Origin: Nostoc carneum NIES-2107 | GTDB taxonomy: Bacteria; Cyanobacteriota; Cyanobacteriia; Cyanobacteriales; Nostocaceae | Direction of reading: 5' to 3' | Assembly (NCBI GenBank): GCA_002368155.1 | Contig: AP018180.1 | Span: 2,389,947 to 2,453,946 of the forward strand | DNA: 64,000 nt | Part shown: piece after piece, positions 8,610 to 17,486 of the stretch | How positions within the stretch are numbered: position 1 is the stretch's first letter | Layout: each line of letters opens with the position of its first letter | Translations under genes and position numbers: made by a program | The notes under the pieces: model-generated | The model's input: only the letters and a program-made list of their open reading frames with translations | What the model was told of the DNA's origin: nothing | Database searches by the model: none

Positions 8610-9353
8610 ATGTATTTTAAACTTGAAAAATCCACCGGAACTCGCGTGATTTTGTTACGCCACGGAGAAAGTACTTTTAATGCTTTGGGTTTATATCAAG
8701 GTAGTAGTGATGAATCTGTATTAACAGCAGTTGGGCGCAGGGATGCGAGAATTACAGGTAATTTTTTCAAAGAAATTGCCTTTGATGCTGCTTATATTAG
8801 TTCTTTAAAACGGGCGAGGGAAACTGCTAAGGAAATTTTCGCAGTTATGGCGGTGCAGCCAAGGGAAATTTTTATCAGCGATAAATTACGCGAAAATCAT
8901 TTACCAATGTGGGAAGGTTTGGCATTTGAATATGTACGCGCAACTTTCTCGGAGGCTTATCAAGTTTGGAAACAGCGTCCTCATGAATTTTGGATGCAGG
9001 TAGATAATGAAACTAAGTTTTATCCGGCGTTGGATTTATATCAACGGGTACAGGAATTTTGGCAGGAAGTGTTACCAAAACATCTTGGGCAAACTTTATT
9101 AGTAATAGCGCATGGGGGAACAAATAGGGCTTTAATTAGCACTGCTTTGGGGATAAGTCCGGCGTTTTATCATTGTTGGCAACAGTCTAATTGTGCGATA
9201 AGTTTACTGAATTTTGTTGATGGTTCGTTAGGTTCAGGAAAATTAGAGGCGATGAATTTGAATCATCATCTGAGTTGTGGGAGGGAGGGGAGAAGGAGGA
9301 TTTTTAAACGCAAAGTATCGCAGAGGTTTACGCTAAGGGGCGCGGAGGTTTAA
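8610..9353 (+). CDS. Histidine phosphatase family protein
   Basis: The protein has 247 residues. The catalytic motif LLRHGESTFN lies at about 15-24 (H18 is the phospho-histidine) and the second histidine is in IAHGGTNRAL. This is the phosphoglycerate-mutase-like fold used for phosphate ester hydrolysis on small metabolites or sugar phosphates. The stop codon overlaps the ATG of the next glycosyltransferase, so the two are probably translationally coupled. The last 25 or so residues (about CGREGRRRIFKRKVSQRF onward) are basic and unlike the family. They are encoded by a stretch resembling a dispersed cyanobacterial repeat (CGCAAAGTATCGCAGAGG), so the tail may be a repeat-derived extension. Confidence 0.8.
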   Translation: MYFKLEKSTGTRVILLRHGESTFNALGLYQGSSDESVLTAVGRRDARITGNFFKEIAFDAAYISSLKRARETAKEIFAVMAVQPREIFISDKLRENHLPMWEGLAFEYVRATFSEAYQVWKQRPHEFWMQVDNETKFYPALDLYQRVQEFWQEVLPKHLGQTLLVIAHGGTNRALISTALGISPAFYHCWQQSNCAISLLNFVDGSLGSGKLEAMNLNHHLSCGREGRRRIFKRKVSQRFTLRGAEV

Positions 9354-10648
9354 TGATGAAGGTAGCATTTATTCTTTGGCGGTTTCCGCTTTTGTCTGAG
9401 GCGTTTATTTTAAATCAAATTACGGGTTTAATTGACCGGGGACATGAGGTACATATTTATCCGGTGAATGGGTTACCTAAAAATTATACGGGGAAAATGC
9501 ATCCCATTGTTGAGGAATATAAGTTGATGGATTGTGCTTATTTTCCTCCGCTTGTTCCTGAGAATATGATTTGGCGTTTTTTTCAGGGTGTTGGGTTACT
9601 ACTGCAAAATATGCATCGAGGTTCTTTCAGAACTTTGCGGTTTTTTCAGCCTGGAAAGTATCACCATGAGGTAGCAAATTTAAAAACCTTTTATCGCATG
9701 GTGCCGTTTCTGCAAGATGGTAAATATGATATTATTCACTGTCAATTTGGGACTTTATCACCAATTGCCCTTGCCTATCGGGAGGCGGGGATAATTTCTG
9801 GTAAACTAATTACAACTTTTCGCGGTGTTGATATTAGTAAGTATGTGCAGGAGAATGGTGCAAATGTTTATGAGCAATTATTTCGCGAAGGAGAATTTTT
9901 CTTAGCCAACTGCAAATTTTTTGGCGATCGCGCTATTAATTTGGGTTGTCATCCTGATAAAATGGTGGTGCATGGTTCTGGTTTAGATTGTACGAAGTTC
10001 ACTTTTAAACCCCGTTATTTTCCTGTTGATGGTAAAGTACAGATTGCCACAACAGGAAGATTAGTAGAAAAGAAGGGGATTGAATACGCGATTCGTGCAG
10101 TTGCTAAAATAGCTGAGATTCACCCCAATATTGAATATAAAATTATTGGCGATGGGGAATTAAAACCGCATTTTGAACAGCTAATTGCTGAATTAAATAT
10201 CGGTCATATTGTCAAATTATTGGGATGGAAGCAACAAAAAGAAATTGTTGAAATTCTCGATAATGCTCATATTTTTATTGCGCCTAGCGTCACGGCTGCT
10301 GATGGGAATCAAGATGCGCCGGTGAATACTTTAAAAGAAGCGATGGCGATGGGTTTACCTGTGATTAGTACGCTACATGGTGGGATTCCAGAATTAGTTG
10401 CAGATGGGGTTTCCGGGTTTTTAGTTCCCGAACGAGATGTAAATGCGATCGCCTCTAAATTATCCTACTTAATTGAGCATCCAGAATTGTGGGTAAAAAT
10501 GGGTAAAGCTGGGCGTGCGTGTGTGGAAGAAAAATATGATATGAATAAGCTAAATGATGAATTAGTCGCCATTTATCAACAAATGCTAAAGCCAGAATTA
10601 CCGCCACAAATTCTGACACAGCCAGTCAAAGAATTAACTCATATCTAA
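9353..10648 (+). CDS. GT4-family glycosyltransferase
   Basis: The 431 residues form a GT-B enzyme of the GT4 type. The N-terminal domain starts VAFILWRFPLLSEAFILNQI. The C-terminal domain has TTGRLVEKKGIEYAI, the PSVTAADGNQDAPVNTLKEA loop and the EAMAMGLPVI motif with its catalytic-site Glu. Two ATGs lie side by side (9353, 9356) after GGAGG at 9344-9348; either may be used. It is the first of a tandem pair. The C-terminal half is almost identical at DNA level to the next gene while the N-terminal half has diverged. It likely adds a hexose to a surface polysaccharide or lipid carrier. Confidence 0.85.
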   Translation: MMKVAFILWRFPLLSEAFILNQITGLIDRGHEVHIYPVNGLPKNYTGKMHPIVEEYKLMDCAYFPPLVPENMIWRFFQGVGLLLQNMHRGSFRTLRFFQPGKYHHEVANLKTFYRMVPFLQDGKYDIIHCQFGTLSPIALAYREAGIISGKLITTFRGVDISKYVQENGANVYEQLFREGEFFLANCKFFGDRAINLGCHPDKMVVHGSGLDCTKFTFKPRYFPVDGKVQIATTGRLVEKKGIEYAIRAVAKIAEIHPNIEYKIIGDGELKPHFEQLIAELNIGHIVKLLGWKQQKEIVEILDNAHIFIAPSVTAADGNQDAPVNTLKEAMAMGLPVISTLHGGIPELVADGVSGFLVPERDVNAIASKLSYLIEHPELWVKMGKAGRACVEEKYDMNKLNDELVAIYQQMLKPELPPQILTQPVKELTHI

Positions 10649-10657
10649 TATAAAATC

Positions 10658-11959
10658 ATGAAAGTTGCATTCTTTGTAGCCCATTTCCCGGTGCTATCTG
10701 AGCCGTTTATTTTAAATCAAATTGTTGGGACAATAGAAAGGGGACATGATGTTGATATCTACTCTCTGGATGGTTATCCTGAAGACTTATCGAAATTACA
10801 CCCAGCAGTTAAAAAATATCATCTCATGGAACGGACAATTTACGCTCACTCTCGCCCAAATAATCAGTTATGGCGTTGGGTGAAAGGTTTAAGTTTACTG
10901 CTGCTCAATTTTTACAAAAATCCTGGTGTTTGTCTCCAGTTACTTAATACTTCTCGCTATGTTAGCCAAGCCAAATCATTAAAAATGCTCTATAGAGCGT
11001 TACCATTTTTAGAAAAGAAATCTTACGACATTATTCACTGTCAATTTAGCACCTTAGGCGTATTTGGTGTGTGGTTTCGCCAACTGGGTTTAATAGAAGG
11101 TAAATTAATTTCCACCTTTCGCGGTTCCGATATTAGCAAGTTTCTCCCTAAATGGGGTGAACAGGTTTATCAGGAATTATTTCAAGAAACAGATTTCTTT
11201 TTAGCTAACTGTGAATTTTTCAAAAATAAAGCAGTTGCTTTGGGTTGTGATGCTAATAAAATTCATGTCCACGGTTCAGGAATTGATTGTAGTAAATTCT
11301 TTTTTAAAGAACGTGTATTTCCTCCTGATGGAATTATCCGCATTGCTACTACTGGACGTTTAGTAGAAAAAAAAGGCATTGAATATGTAATTAAAGCTAT
11401 CGCTCAAGTAGCTAAATATCACCCCCATCTTGAATATAATATTATTGGCGATGGGGAATTAAAAGAAAATTTGCAAAACCTAATTGCCGAATTAAATTTG
11501 CAGCAGATTGTCAAATTATTAGGTTGGAAACAGCAAAAAGAAATTGTCGAAATTCTCGATAATGCTCATATTTTTATTGCGCCTAGCGTCACGGGTAAAG
11601 ATGGGAATCAAGATGCGCCAGTGAATACCCTCAAAGAAGCGATGGCGATGGGTTTACCTGTGATTAGTACGCTACATGGGGGGATTCCAGAATTAGTTGC
11701 AGATGGGGTTTCGGGGTTTTTAGTTCCCGAACGAAATGCAGATGCGATCGCTTCTCAATTATCCTACTTAATTAAGTATCCAGAATTGTGGGTAAAAATG
11801 GGTAAAGCTGGACGTGCGCGTGTAGAAGAAAAATACGACATGGATAAGCTAAATAATGAATTAGTCGCCATTTATCAACAGCTTTTACAAGGTGAATTAA
11901 CCACAGAAAATCTGATAGAGAAGTCAGAAATACTTTATAAAGTAAACCTTAAATTGTAG
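10658..11959 (+). CDS. GT4-family glycosyltransferase, tandem paralogue
   Basis: The 433-residue enzyme begins 9 bp after the previous gene stops. It has the same layout: VAFFVAHFPVLSEPFILNQI at the N-terminus, TTGRLVEKKGIEYVI and EAMAMGLPVI in the C-terminal nucleotide-sugar domain, and PSVTGKDGNQDAPVNTLKEA. The acceptor-binding N-terminal half differs clearly from its neighbour, so the two enzymes probably use the same donor but different acceptors. The conserved 3' part suggests recent duplication or gene conversion. It is followed by a dispersed repeat and a 170-bp gap before the GT2 gene. Confidence 0.85.
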   Translation: MKVAFFVAHFPVLSEPFILNQIVGTIERGHDVDIYSLDGYPEDLSKLHPAVKKYHLMERTIYAHSRPNNQLWRWVKGLSLLLLNFYKNPGVCLQLLNTSRYVSQAKSLKMLYRALPFLEKKSYDIIHCQFSTLGVFGVWFRQLGLIEGKLISTFRGSDISKFLPKWGEQVYQELFQETDFFLANCEFFKNKAVALGCDANKIHVHGSGIDCSKFFFKERVFPPDGIIRIATTGRLVEKKGIEYVIKAIAQVAKYHPHLEYNIIGDGELKENLQNLIAELNLQQIVKLLGWKQQKEIVEILDNAHIFIAPSVTGKDGNQDAPVNTLKEAMAMGLPVISTLHGGIPELVADGVSGFLVPERNADAIASQLSYLIKYPELWVKMGKAGRARVEEKYDMDKLNNELVAIYQQLLQGELTTENLIEKSEILYKVNLKL

Positions 11960-12065
11960 GATGCGTTAGCAGAGATTACGGCATCGACAAAGATGGTGCG
12001 TTACGGCTAAATTTCATTGTCTCTAAGTCCGAAATTCTTGCACAGCCGTAACACACCCTACTTAA
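11957..12065. repeat. Dispersed GTAGGRTGCGTTA...ACACACCCTAC repeat
   Basis: The gap starts with TGTAGGATGCGTTAGC and ends with GTAACACACCCTAC, which are opposed arms of an imperfect inverted repeat; GGTGCGTTACGGC lies between them. Related arms occur at 16303-16389, 53932-53995 and 57692-57726 in this window, so it is a multi-copy intergenic family. Confidence 0.7.
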
Positions 12066-12130
12066 TATTTACTTGCCTAAGTCCTAACTAATTACATCTC
12101 AATATTAATTATCAACAGGAGTCATCAACA

Positions 12131-13180
12131 ATGCCATCACCAATCGTTACTTTAGTTGTTGTACCCCGTGAGCGTTTTAGCTGTACTCAAGCATCATTAG
12201 AAAGCATTTACGAAAATACAACTATTCCTTTTAAATTAGTTTATGTTGATGGAAATTCACCAAATCAAGTCCATCAATATTTAGAAACCCAAGCCCAAGA
12301 AAAGAATTTTACCTTAATTCGCACAGATTATTATCTTTCCCCCAACCATGCGCGGAATATAGGTTTAACCTATGTAGATACAAAATATTTAGTATTCATT
12401 GATAACGATGTCATAGTTTCCCCTGGTTGGTTAGCAGCCTTAGTTAATTGTGCAGAAACCACAGGCGCAACCGTTGTCGGCCCTTTAATGTGCGAAAAGC
12501 AACCCATACATCAAAGAGTGCATTTTGCTGGTGGAGAAAGCCACATTGTCATTGATATTAAAGGCAGAAGACATTTGCGGGAGAAAATGTATAAACAAGG
12601 TCATCAAGTAGCAGAATTACTTCCCCAACTGCAGCGAACAGAAACAGAATTGGCAGAGTTTCACTGCACTTTAGTTCGCACGAAAATATTTGAGGAAATC
12701 GGCTATTTAGATGAAGAGATGCTCAACACTAAAGAACACCTAGATTTTTGTATGACTGTCAGACAGGCAGGTGGTACAGTTTATTTTGAACCTGAAAGTT
12801 TAGTAACTTATGTCCCAGGCCCTCCTCTAGAATGGAGTGATTTACACTTTTATATGCTGCGTTGGAGTGATGCTTGGACTTTAGGTAGTTTACAACGTCT
12901 CCGCAGCAAATGGGATTTATCCGAAGATGGCTATTTCCAAACCAAATACAAAAAACTAGGCGTAAGAAGAGTAGCGACAATTATTAAACCTTTTGTACGT
13001 CAAGTTAGCTTCGGGAATGAGAATAAGCCACTAAAAAGATTACTGAAAAAATTAGATAGAAAATTCAATCGATTTCTCACTGACCGTTACACCAAAATAC
13101 TACCGCAACGTAAACTTACATTACCATCTCATATACCCCAGCCTCAGGTATCTTGTGGGAAGCCCTACGCAAAGGTTTGA
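12131..13180 (+). CDS. GT2-family glycosyltransferase
   Basis: The 349-residue protein has the GT-A core of family 2: the N-terminal Rossmann part (PIVTLVVVPRERF), the VYVDGNSPN loop, a DxD-like FIDNDV metal site at about 95-100 and a later FHCTLVRTKIFEEIGYLDEE region that positions the acceptor. It has no membrane segments, so it acts at the cytoplasmic side. GGAGT at 12118-12122 is a usable ribosome binding site. It ends 9 bp from the convergent eboF stop, closing the glycoconjugate locus. Donor and acceptor are not evident. Confidence 0.82.
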   Translation: MPSPIVTLVVVPRERFSCTQASLESIYENTTIPFKLVYVDGNSPNQVHQYLETQAQEKNFTLIRTDYYLSPNHARNIGLTYVDTKYLVFIDNDVIVSPGWLAALVNCAETTGATVVGPLMCEKQPIHQRVHFAGGESHIVIDIKGRRHLREKMYKQGHQVAELLPQLQRTETELAEFHCTLVRTKIFEEIGYLDEEMLNTKEHLDFCMTVRQAGGTVYFEPESLVTYVPGPPLEWSDLHFYMLRWSDAWTLGSLQRLRSKWDLSEDGYFQTKYKKLGVRRVATIIKPFVRQVSFGNENKPLKRLLKKLDRKFNRFLTDRYTKILPQRKLTLPSHIPQPQVSCGKPYAKV

Positions 13181-13188
13181 CAAGATAT

Positions 13189-14562
13189 TTACATTGTTAA
13201 ATGCTGGAGAATCAAAGAACAAACATCTGTTGCAGGAATTACGTCTTCATTGATGAGGTGAGTTTGATGACTAATAAACATCGGCCCCTCACTTTGAGAA
13301 GTTGTCACACAACCGTGAGAACCACGCACTAGGGAAGCATCGAGAGGAATGACATCCATCAAGTAGCGAAAACCTAATTTTTTCTGCAACAGCTTAGAAG
13401 CAATTTTGAGTTGGGGAAATTTTAGCTGCGGATCAAGGAAAAGCTCTACAGGATCGTAACCTGGCTTGCGGTGAATATCCACAGTTCTAGCAAAATCAGG
13501 TGCTTTTGCATCATCCAGCCAGTAGTAATAGGTAAACCAAGCATCAGATTGTGCGATCGCAACTAACTCCCCAGAACGAGGATGATTAAGATGGTAAGCT
13601 TTTTTCCCTTCTTCATCCAATACCTGCGCTACCCCTGCAGTTGACTCCAGCAAATCGCGCACTTTGGGAATATACGCCGCATCGTTAACATATACATGAG
13701 CTACCTGATGATCGGCGACAGCAAAAGCAATACTAGCACCTGGATCTAACAATTCTCGCCCTAACTCTTCTCTGACAGTAATTAAACCATGTTTCCTGAG
13801 TATACGGTTCAAATCTACCGCCTGAGATACTGGCGTAATGCCATATTCTGAAAGAATAATTACTTGAGTATTTCTGGCTTGATAATAATTAATTAAATCA
13901 CCACAAACAGCATCAATTTCTTGTAAATCTTTTTGGATTTGCTCTTTATCTTGACCGAATTTTTGTAAACAATAATCTAAATGTGGCAAATATACTAATG
14001 TTAATGTCGGGCTATAGTGTTCCTCAACCCACTTAGCAGAATTAGCAATCCATTGACTAGAAACAATTGAGGTATTTGGCCCCCAAAAATTAAACAGAGG
14101 AAACTGACCTAAATCTGATTGAACTTCCTCCCGAATATTACCAGGATATGTATAAATATCAGGTAACTTTCTGCCATCTGCGGGATACATGGGGCGCGGA
14201 GTAATCGCATAATCTGCAGCAGAATACATATTGTACCACCAAAAAAGATTGGCACAAGTAAAATTAGGGTCAATAGATTTAGCCATTTCCCAAATTTTAG
14301 GAGACTGGACTAATTTATTAGACTGTCGCCAAAATTTAATTTCACAATCATCACGAAAATACCAACCATTAGCCACAATGCCATGTTCATCAGGTAATTT
14401 CCCTGTTAAATAAGTAGCTTGAACAGAGCAAGTTACAGCAGGTAATACTGGCGTAATTGGTACTACTTGACCTTTAGCAGCCCAAGCAGATAAAAATGGC
14501 GTATTTTCTCCCAGTAAACTCGGTGTTAAGCCGACAACATTAAGAACAACAGTTTTCTGCAT
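13189..14562 (-). CDS. eboF: EboF-like nucleotide pyrophosphatase/phosphodiesterase
   Basis: The 457-residue protein belongs to the alkaline-phosphatase superfamily (type I phosphodiesterase/nucleotide pyrophosphatase). The nucleophile motif is AVTCSVQATYLTG near residue 43 and metal-binding segments include YLPHLDYCLQKFG and LSEYGITPV. The ending RGSHGCVTTSQSEGPMFISH is also typical for the metal site. It has no signal peptide, so it should be cytoplasmic. The identity as EboF rests on its position as the last gene of an eboA-B-C-E-F series. In Nostoc punctiforme the ebo genes are needed to move the scytonemin monomer to the periplasm; the exact reaction of EboF is unknown. Confidence 0.85.
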   Translation of the reverse strand: MQKTVVLNVVGLTPSLLGENTPFLSAWAAKGQVVPITPVLPAVTCSVQATYLTGKLPDEHGIVANGWYFRDDCEIKFWRQSNKLVQSPKIWEMAKSIDPNFTCANLFWWYNMYSAADYAITPRPMYPADGRKLPDIYTYPGNIREEVQSDLGQFPLFNFWGPNTSIVSSQWIANSAKWVEEHYSPTLTLVYLPHLDYCLQKFGQDKEQIQKDLQEIDAVCGDLINYYQARNTQVIILSEYGITPVSQAVDLNRILRKHGLITVREELGRELLDPGASIAFAVADHQVAHVYVNDAAYIPKVRDLLESTAGVAQVLDEEGKKAYHLNHPRSGELVAIAQSDAWFTYYYWLDDAKAPDFARTVDIHRKPGYDPVELFLDPQLKFPQLKIASKLLQKKLGFRYLMDVIPLDASLVRGSHGCVTTSQSEGPMFISHQTHLINEDVIPATDVCSLILQHLTM

Positions 14563-14737
14563 AAATTTAATATCCTATTAAGTAGCTCGGCAAAATTAAA
14601 GATAATTGGCTGAGGCTGTCATTCTTACAAAGTTCTGATCGGAGGAAACCTCCGCTCAGACTTTGCGCTTTGTCCTTGGTCATTTGTTATTGGTAAGGAT
14701 TTCAAGGCTATTTACGTTTATTAATATAGTTTTATTT

Positions 14738-14882
14738 AGGACTTACGCAAGTGTCATATTTTTTTCGTTTAGGTTTGTCCAGGGTCAAATGTCAAGAGTC
14801 CAAAAAACCTGAATTTTTGACCCTTGACCCTTGACTGTTGACTCTTAAACCAGAAGATGACTGTACCAGTTGCGTAAGTCCT
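14738..14882. mobile_element. MITE-like element with GGACTTACGCAA ends
   Basis: The ends AGGACTTACGCAA (14738-14750) and TTGCGTAAGTCCT (14870-14882) are perfect 13-bp inverted repeats, 145 bp apart overall. The interior contains CTTGACCC/TTGACTCTT repeats and no frame. It looks like a miniature inverted-repeat element lying between eboF and eboE. A clean target duplication was not seen (TTTTATTT on one side, GTTATTTTTT on the other). Confidence 0.65.
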
Positions 14883-14913
14883 GTTATTTTTTATCACCAA
14901 CTTACTTAATTAA

Positions 14914-16140
14914 TTAATTACCAGAAAAATTTTTTAATACCCACTCATATTCTCGCTGAATAGAAGTGAGCAAATCTATTTTCATTGCTGATGGCAATAC
15001 ATCCCATGTATAAGTCTCAATCTCCAGATGTTGGCAATCATGATTTTGCTGCAGTAAATGCAAAATTGTCACAATATCATCTTGTGTAGACTGCAAAATT
15101 TGATAATCACGAATGAAAATTGGCACATGAAAATGAGTGCGCCATTCTTCAGCTAGAGATTGTTGCAATTGCGGTAATGCCGTAATTAAATCAGGATAAT
15201 GATGAAGCGTTCCATCAACACGACGTTCTATGACTTGATGCAAATAAGTCGATTCAGCAAAAGGTTGTAAGCGCTCAACTATTAAACTGCGTTGCTCAAT
15301 TTCAGGTGGTATCTTTACTTGAATTGCCGCACTAATTTGCATCTTGCCAATTTTAATTCCTGCTGATGCCAAGCGTGCAAATACAGACTCAGGTTGCTCA
15401 TATTCTACTGAAAAATGGCAAGTATCATAGCAAATTCGCACATGGTCTAGCAATTTACTTTCCGCTAAACTATGCTCAATATCTAATTGTTCAGCTAAAT
15501 AATTACCACCTATAGGCAATAACCAATTTTGATAAAATTCAATTACTTCTGAGGTATTTTCAATTAACCCATCAGGTTCAGGTTCTAAATCAATATGCAA
15601 CAGCTTACCTGTAGCTTGCTGAATCCGCATCATTTCTGCAACAACTGCGGCAATATTCAAACAGCTAGTCTTGAAAACTATTTCCTTTTTTTCTTCTTTA
15701 TCTAACCACCAAGGTTTATATGATAAAGGTAATGTAGAAATTCCCCCATCTAAACCCTCAGGTAACAAAGCCGCTAAAATTGCTGTCAAATTTAATGTAT
15801 ATTCTACTCGTTCCTGATTTGACCAATCTGGTGCATAAACTTGGTCTTTCACAACTTGGCGATGAAATCCTCCGTAAGGAAAACCATTTAAGGTGAAAAC
15901 ATATAAATCTTTTTCTGTTAGCCAAGCTTGAAATTGAGCTAAATTTTCACCCGCTAAAAGTTGCTTTGCGGCTGTATCTGCTAACCGTAATCCTATGCCA
16001 AAAGCTGCTTCAGGCGATAAACGAGATTTGAGTTCAGGAATATATTGTTTTAAATTAGCGAACACTTCTGCCCAACTTTCACCAGGATGGATATTTGAGC
16101 AATAAGTTAGGTGAAAGTTGCTATTAGCGGCAATTTTCAT
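14914..16140 (-). CDS. eboE: EboE, TIM-barrel metabolite traffic protein
   Basis: The 408 residues start MKIAANSNFHLTYCSNIHPG and carry the xylose-isomerase-like barrel features LLHIDLEPEPDG (about 175-190) and RICYDTCHFSVEYE (about 235-250), with acidic and histidine residues placed to bind a metal or sugar-like ligand. The signature HLTYCSNIHPGESW is typical of the EboE group. The gene has AGGTATTTATCTT just before its ATG. It follows eboC across a 260-bp gap filled with repeats, and its start region is duplicated in that gap. A role in precursor handling or transport is established for the cluster, but the EboE reaction is not known. Confidence 0.88.
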   Translation of the reverse strand: MKIAANSNFHLTYCSNIHPGESWAEVFANLKQYIPELKSRLSPEAAFGIGLRLADTAAKQLLAGENLAQFQAWLTEKDLYVFTLNGFPYGGFHRQVVKDQVYAPDWSNQERVEYTLNLTAILAALLPEGLDGGISTLPLSYKPWWLDKEEKKEIVFKTSCLNIAAVVAEMMRIQQATGKLLHIDLEPEPDGLIENTSEVIEFYQNWLLPIGGNYLAEQLDIEHSLAESKLLDHVRICYDTCHFSVEYEQPESVFARLASAGIKIGKMQISAAIQVKIPPEIEQRSLIVERLQPFAESTYLHQVIERRVDGTLHHYPDLITALPQLQQSLAEEWRTHFHVPIFIRDYQILQSTQDDIVTILHLLQQNHDCQHLEIETYTWDVLPSAMKIDLLTSIQREYEWVLKNFSGN

Positions 16141-16400
16141 AAGATAAATACCTGAGTTTTTAAGTGTAAATTTTTTTGTGTGGTATGTTATGCCTTTGCA
16201 TCTTTAATTTGCTTGCGGTGCGTTGCGCTGCGCGACAACACACCCTACACGTAGAATTTTCATTAGATAAATACCTTTATTGTTATGTAAAAATATTTTT
16301 TCCGTAGGGTGTGTTACGCCGTAGGCTAACGCACCTTGCATTTTTAATTTATTTGCGGTGCGTTGCGCTGCGCGACAACACACCCTACATTCCTGCAACT
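16141..16400. repeat. Dispersed inverted repeat plus duplication of the eboE start region
   Basis: Two copies of GCGGTGCGTTGCGCTGCGCG ending in ACACACCCTAC lie at 16215-16249 and 16355-16389. The second pairs with GTAGGGTGTGTTACGCCGTA at 16303-16322 to form a large stem. In addition, AATTTTCATNAGATAAATACC occurs at the eboE start (about 16134-16153) and again at about 16255-16275, so the eboE ribosome binding site and first three codons are duplicated. The frame opened by the duplicated ATG (MKILRVGCVVAQRNA) is repeat-derived and probably not a gene. Confidence 0.75.
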
Positions 16401-17336
16401 TCAAGTAACAGCAAACATTTTGGCAAATGACATAGAAATTGGTAGCAAAATTAATACCAATAAACCGTAAGTTAAACCAGTAAAACCAGCTGCAATGGTT
16501 GCATCTAAAATAATTAAAGACAACACACCAACTTTCACAGCATTGCGGATTTTTTCTGGTACTGGCTCACGCGCAGCTTGGATAAAATTAGGTAATACTC
16601 GTACTGCTAATAAAGCTGCAAATGGTAATGCTGCAATTACTGTATATTCTGCGAAAAAGCCTAAACTTAAAACTGCTGTCAATACTATTGCAATCAGAAT
16701 TAACGCTACTACTCCCGTAATTCTTTTACCACCGTGAACTTCGCCTTGACTAATTGCGGTGATCGCCGCAATGTAAAGTACAGGAATTAGCGCTAAATAC
16801 CAGCGTTCCCCAACCATAGCAGGTAAAGCGCTGACACCCAGTAACAAGTTACTACCACGGCACACACCCATATTTAAAGGGCCAAAAAAGGCGTGATGCT
16901 TCCCTACGGAATCATACAACAGCGCCGCAACAGTAATGAATATCGCAATGGTGACACTCAACAAAGATACTTGAGCAGCCGCAAAAATTGCGATCGCAAA
17001 TAATATCATCCCCAATAATGCTGCATTCTCCCGAGACACACGACCGCTAGGAATTGGTCTTGATGGGCGTTCTTGCTGATCTAATTCGGCATCAAAAACA
17101 TCATTAAAAACTATACCACCGCCATATAATCCAGTGGTAGCTAGTAACAACCAAGCTAAGGGCATGAAACCATCAGCCGTTGGTTGTCCATTCATTAATT
17201 GAGTAAAAATTACCCCAGAACCACAGGCCGCAAAACCAACTAGAATATCAGCCCAAGCTGTCACAATATTCGCTGGGCGCATCAACTCTAAATACCCGCG
17301 CCACTTTGGTAAATTTAAACTTGCAACAATATTCAC
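16401..17336 (-). CDS. eboC: EboC, UbiA-like prenyltransferase family membrane protein
   Basis: The 311-residue protein is highly hydrophobic with eight to nine predicted membrane helices. The first conserved Asp-rich motif NDVFDAELDQQERPSRPIPS (about 78-97) matches the NDxxDxxxD plus RPI signature of UbiA prenyltransferases; the second site is around YDSVGKHHAFFGPLNMGVCR. UbiA enzymes join prenyl diphosphates to aromatic or other acceptors in the membrane. In ebo clusters the substrate is not established. The gene lies between eboB and eboE on the same strand, with a 147-bp gap to eboB filled by STRR repeats. Confidence 0.9.
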   Translation of the reverse strand: MNIVASLNLPKWRGYLELMRPANIVTAWADILVGFAACGSGVIFTQLMNGQPTADGFMPLAWLLLATTGLYGGGIVFNDVFDAELDQQERPSRPIPSGRVSRENAALLGMILFAIAIFAAAQVSLLSVTIAIFITVAALLYDSVGKHHAFFGPLNMGVCRGSNLLLGVSALPAMVGERWYLALIPVLYIAAITAISQGEVHGGKRITGVVALILIAIVLTAVLSLGFFAEYTVIAALPFAALLAVRVLPNFIQAAREPVPEKIRNAVKVGVLSLIILDATIAAGFTGLTYGLLVLILLPISMSFAKMFAVT

Positions 17337-17364
17337 TTGTGTGTCCTTAATTACTCAATGTTTG

Positions 17365-17486
17365 TCATTAGGTAATTGGTAATGGGTAATGGGTAATTGG
17401 TAATTGGTCATAGGAATTTCTCTCCCTCATCTCCCTCATCCCCAGTCCCCAGTCCCCAGTCCCCAATCCCCAATCCCCAATCCCTA
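17365..17486. repeat. STRR heptamer tracts (GGTAATT, CCCCAGT/CCCCAAT)
   Basis: The gap between eboC and eboB contains TAATTGGTAATGGGTAATTGG units and then tandem CCCCAGT and CCCCAAT heptamers that run up to the eboB stop codon. They are typical cyanobacterial STRR sequences and interrupt the operon without obvious coding content. Confidence 0.85.

Noticed and set aside
16204-16404. 66-codon minus-strand frame between eboE and eboC
   Set aside because: It is made of dispersed repeat and of the duplicated eboE start; no independent coding features.
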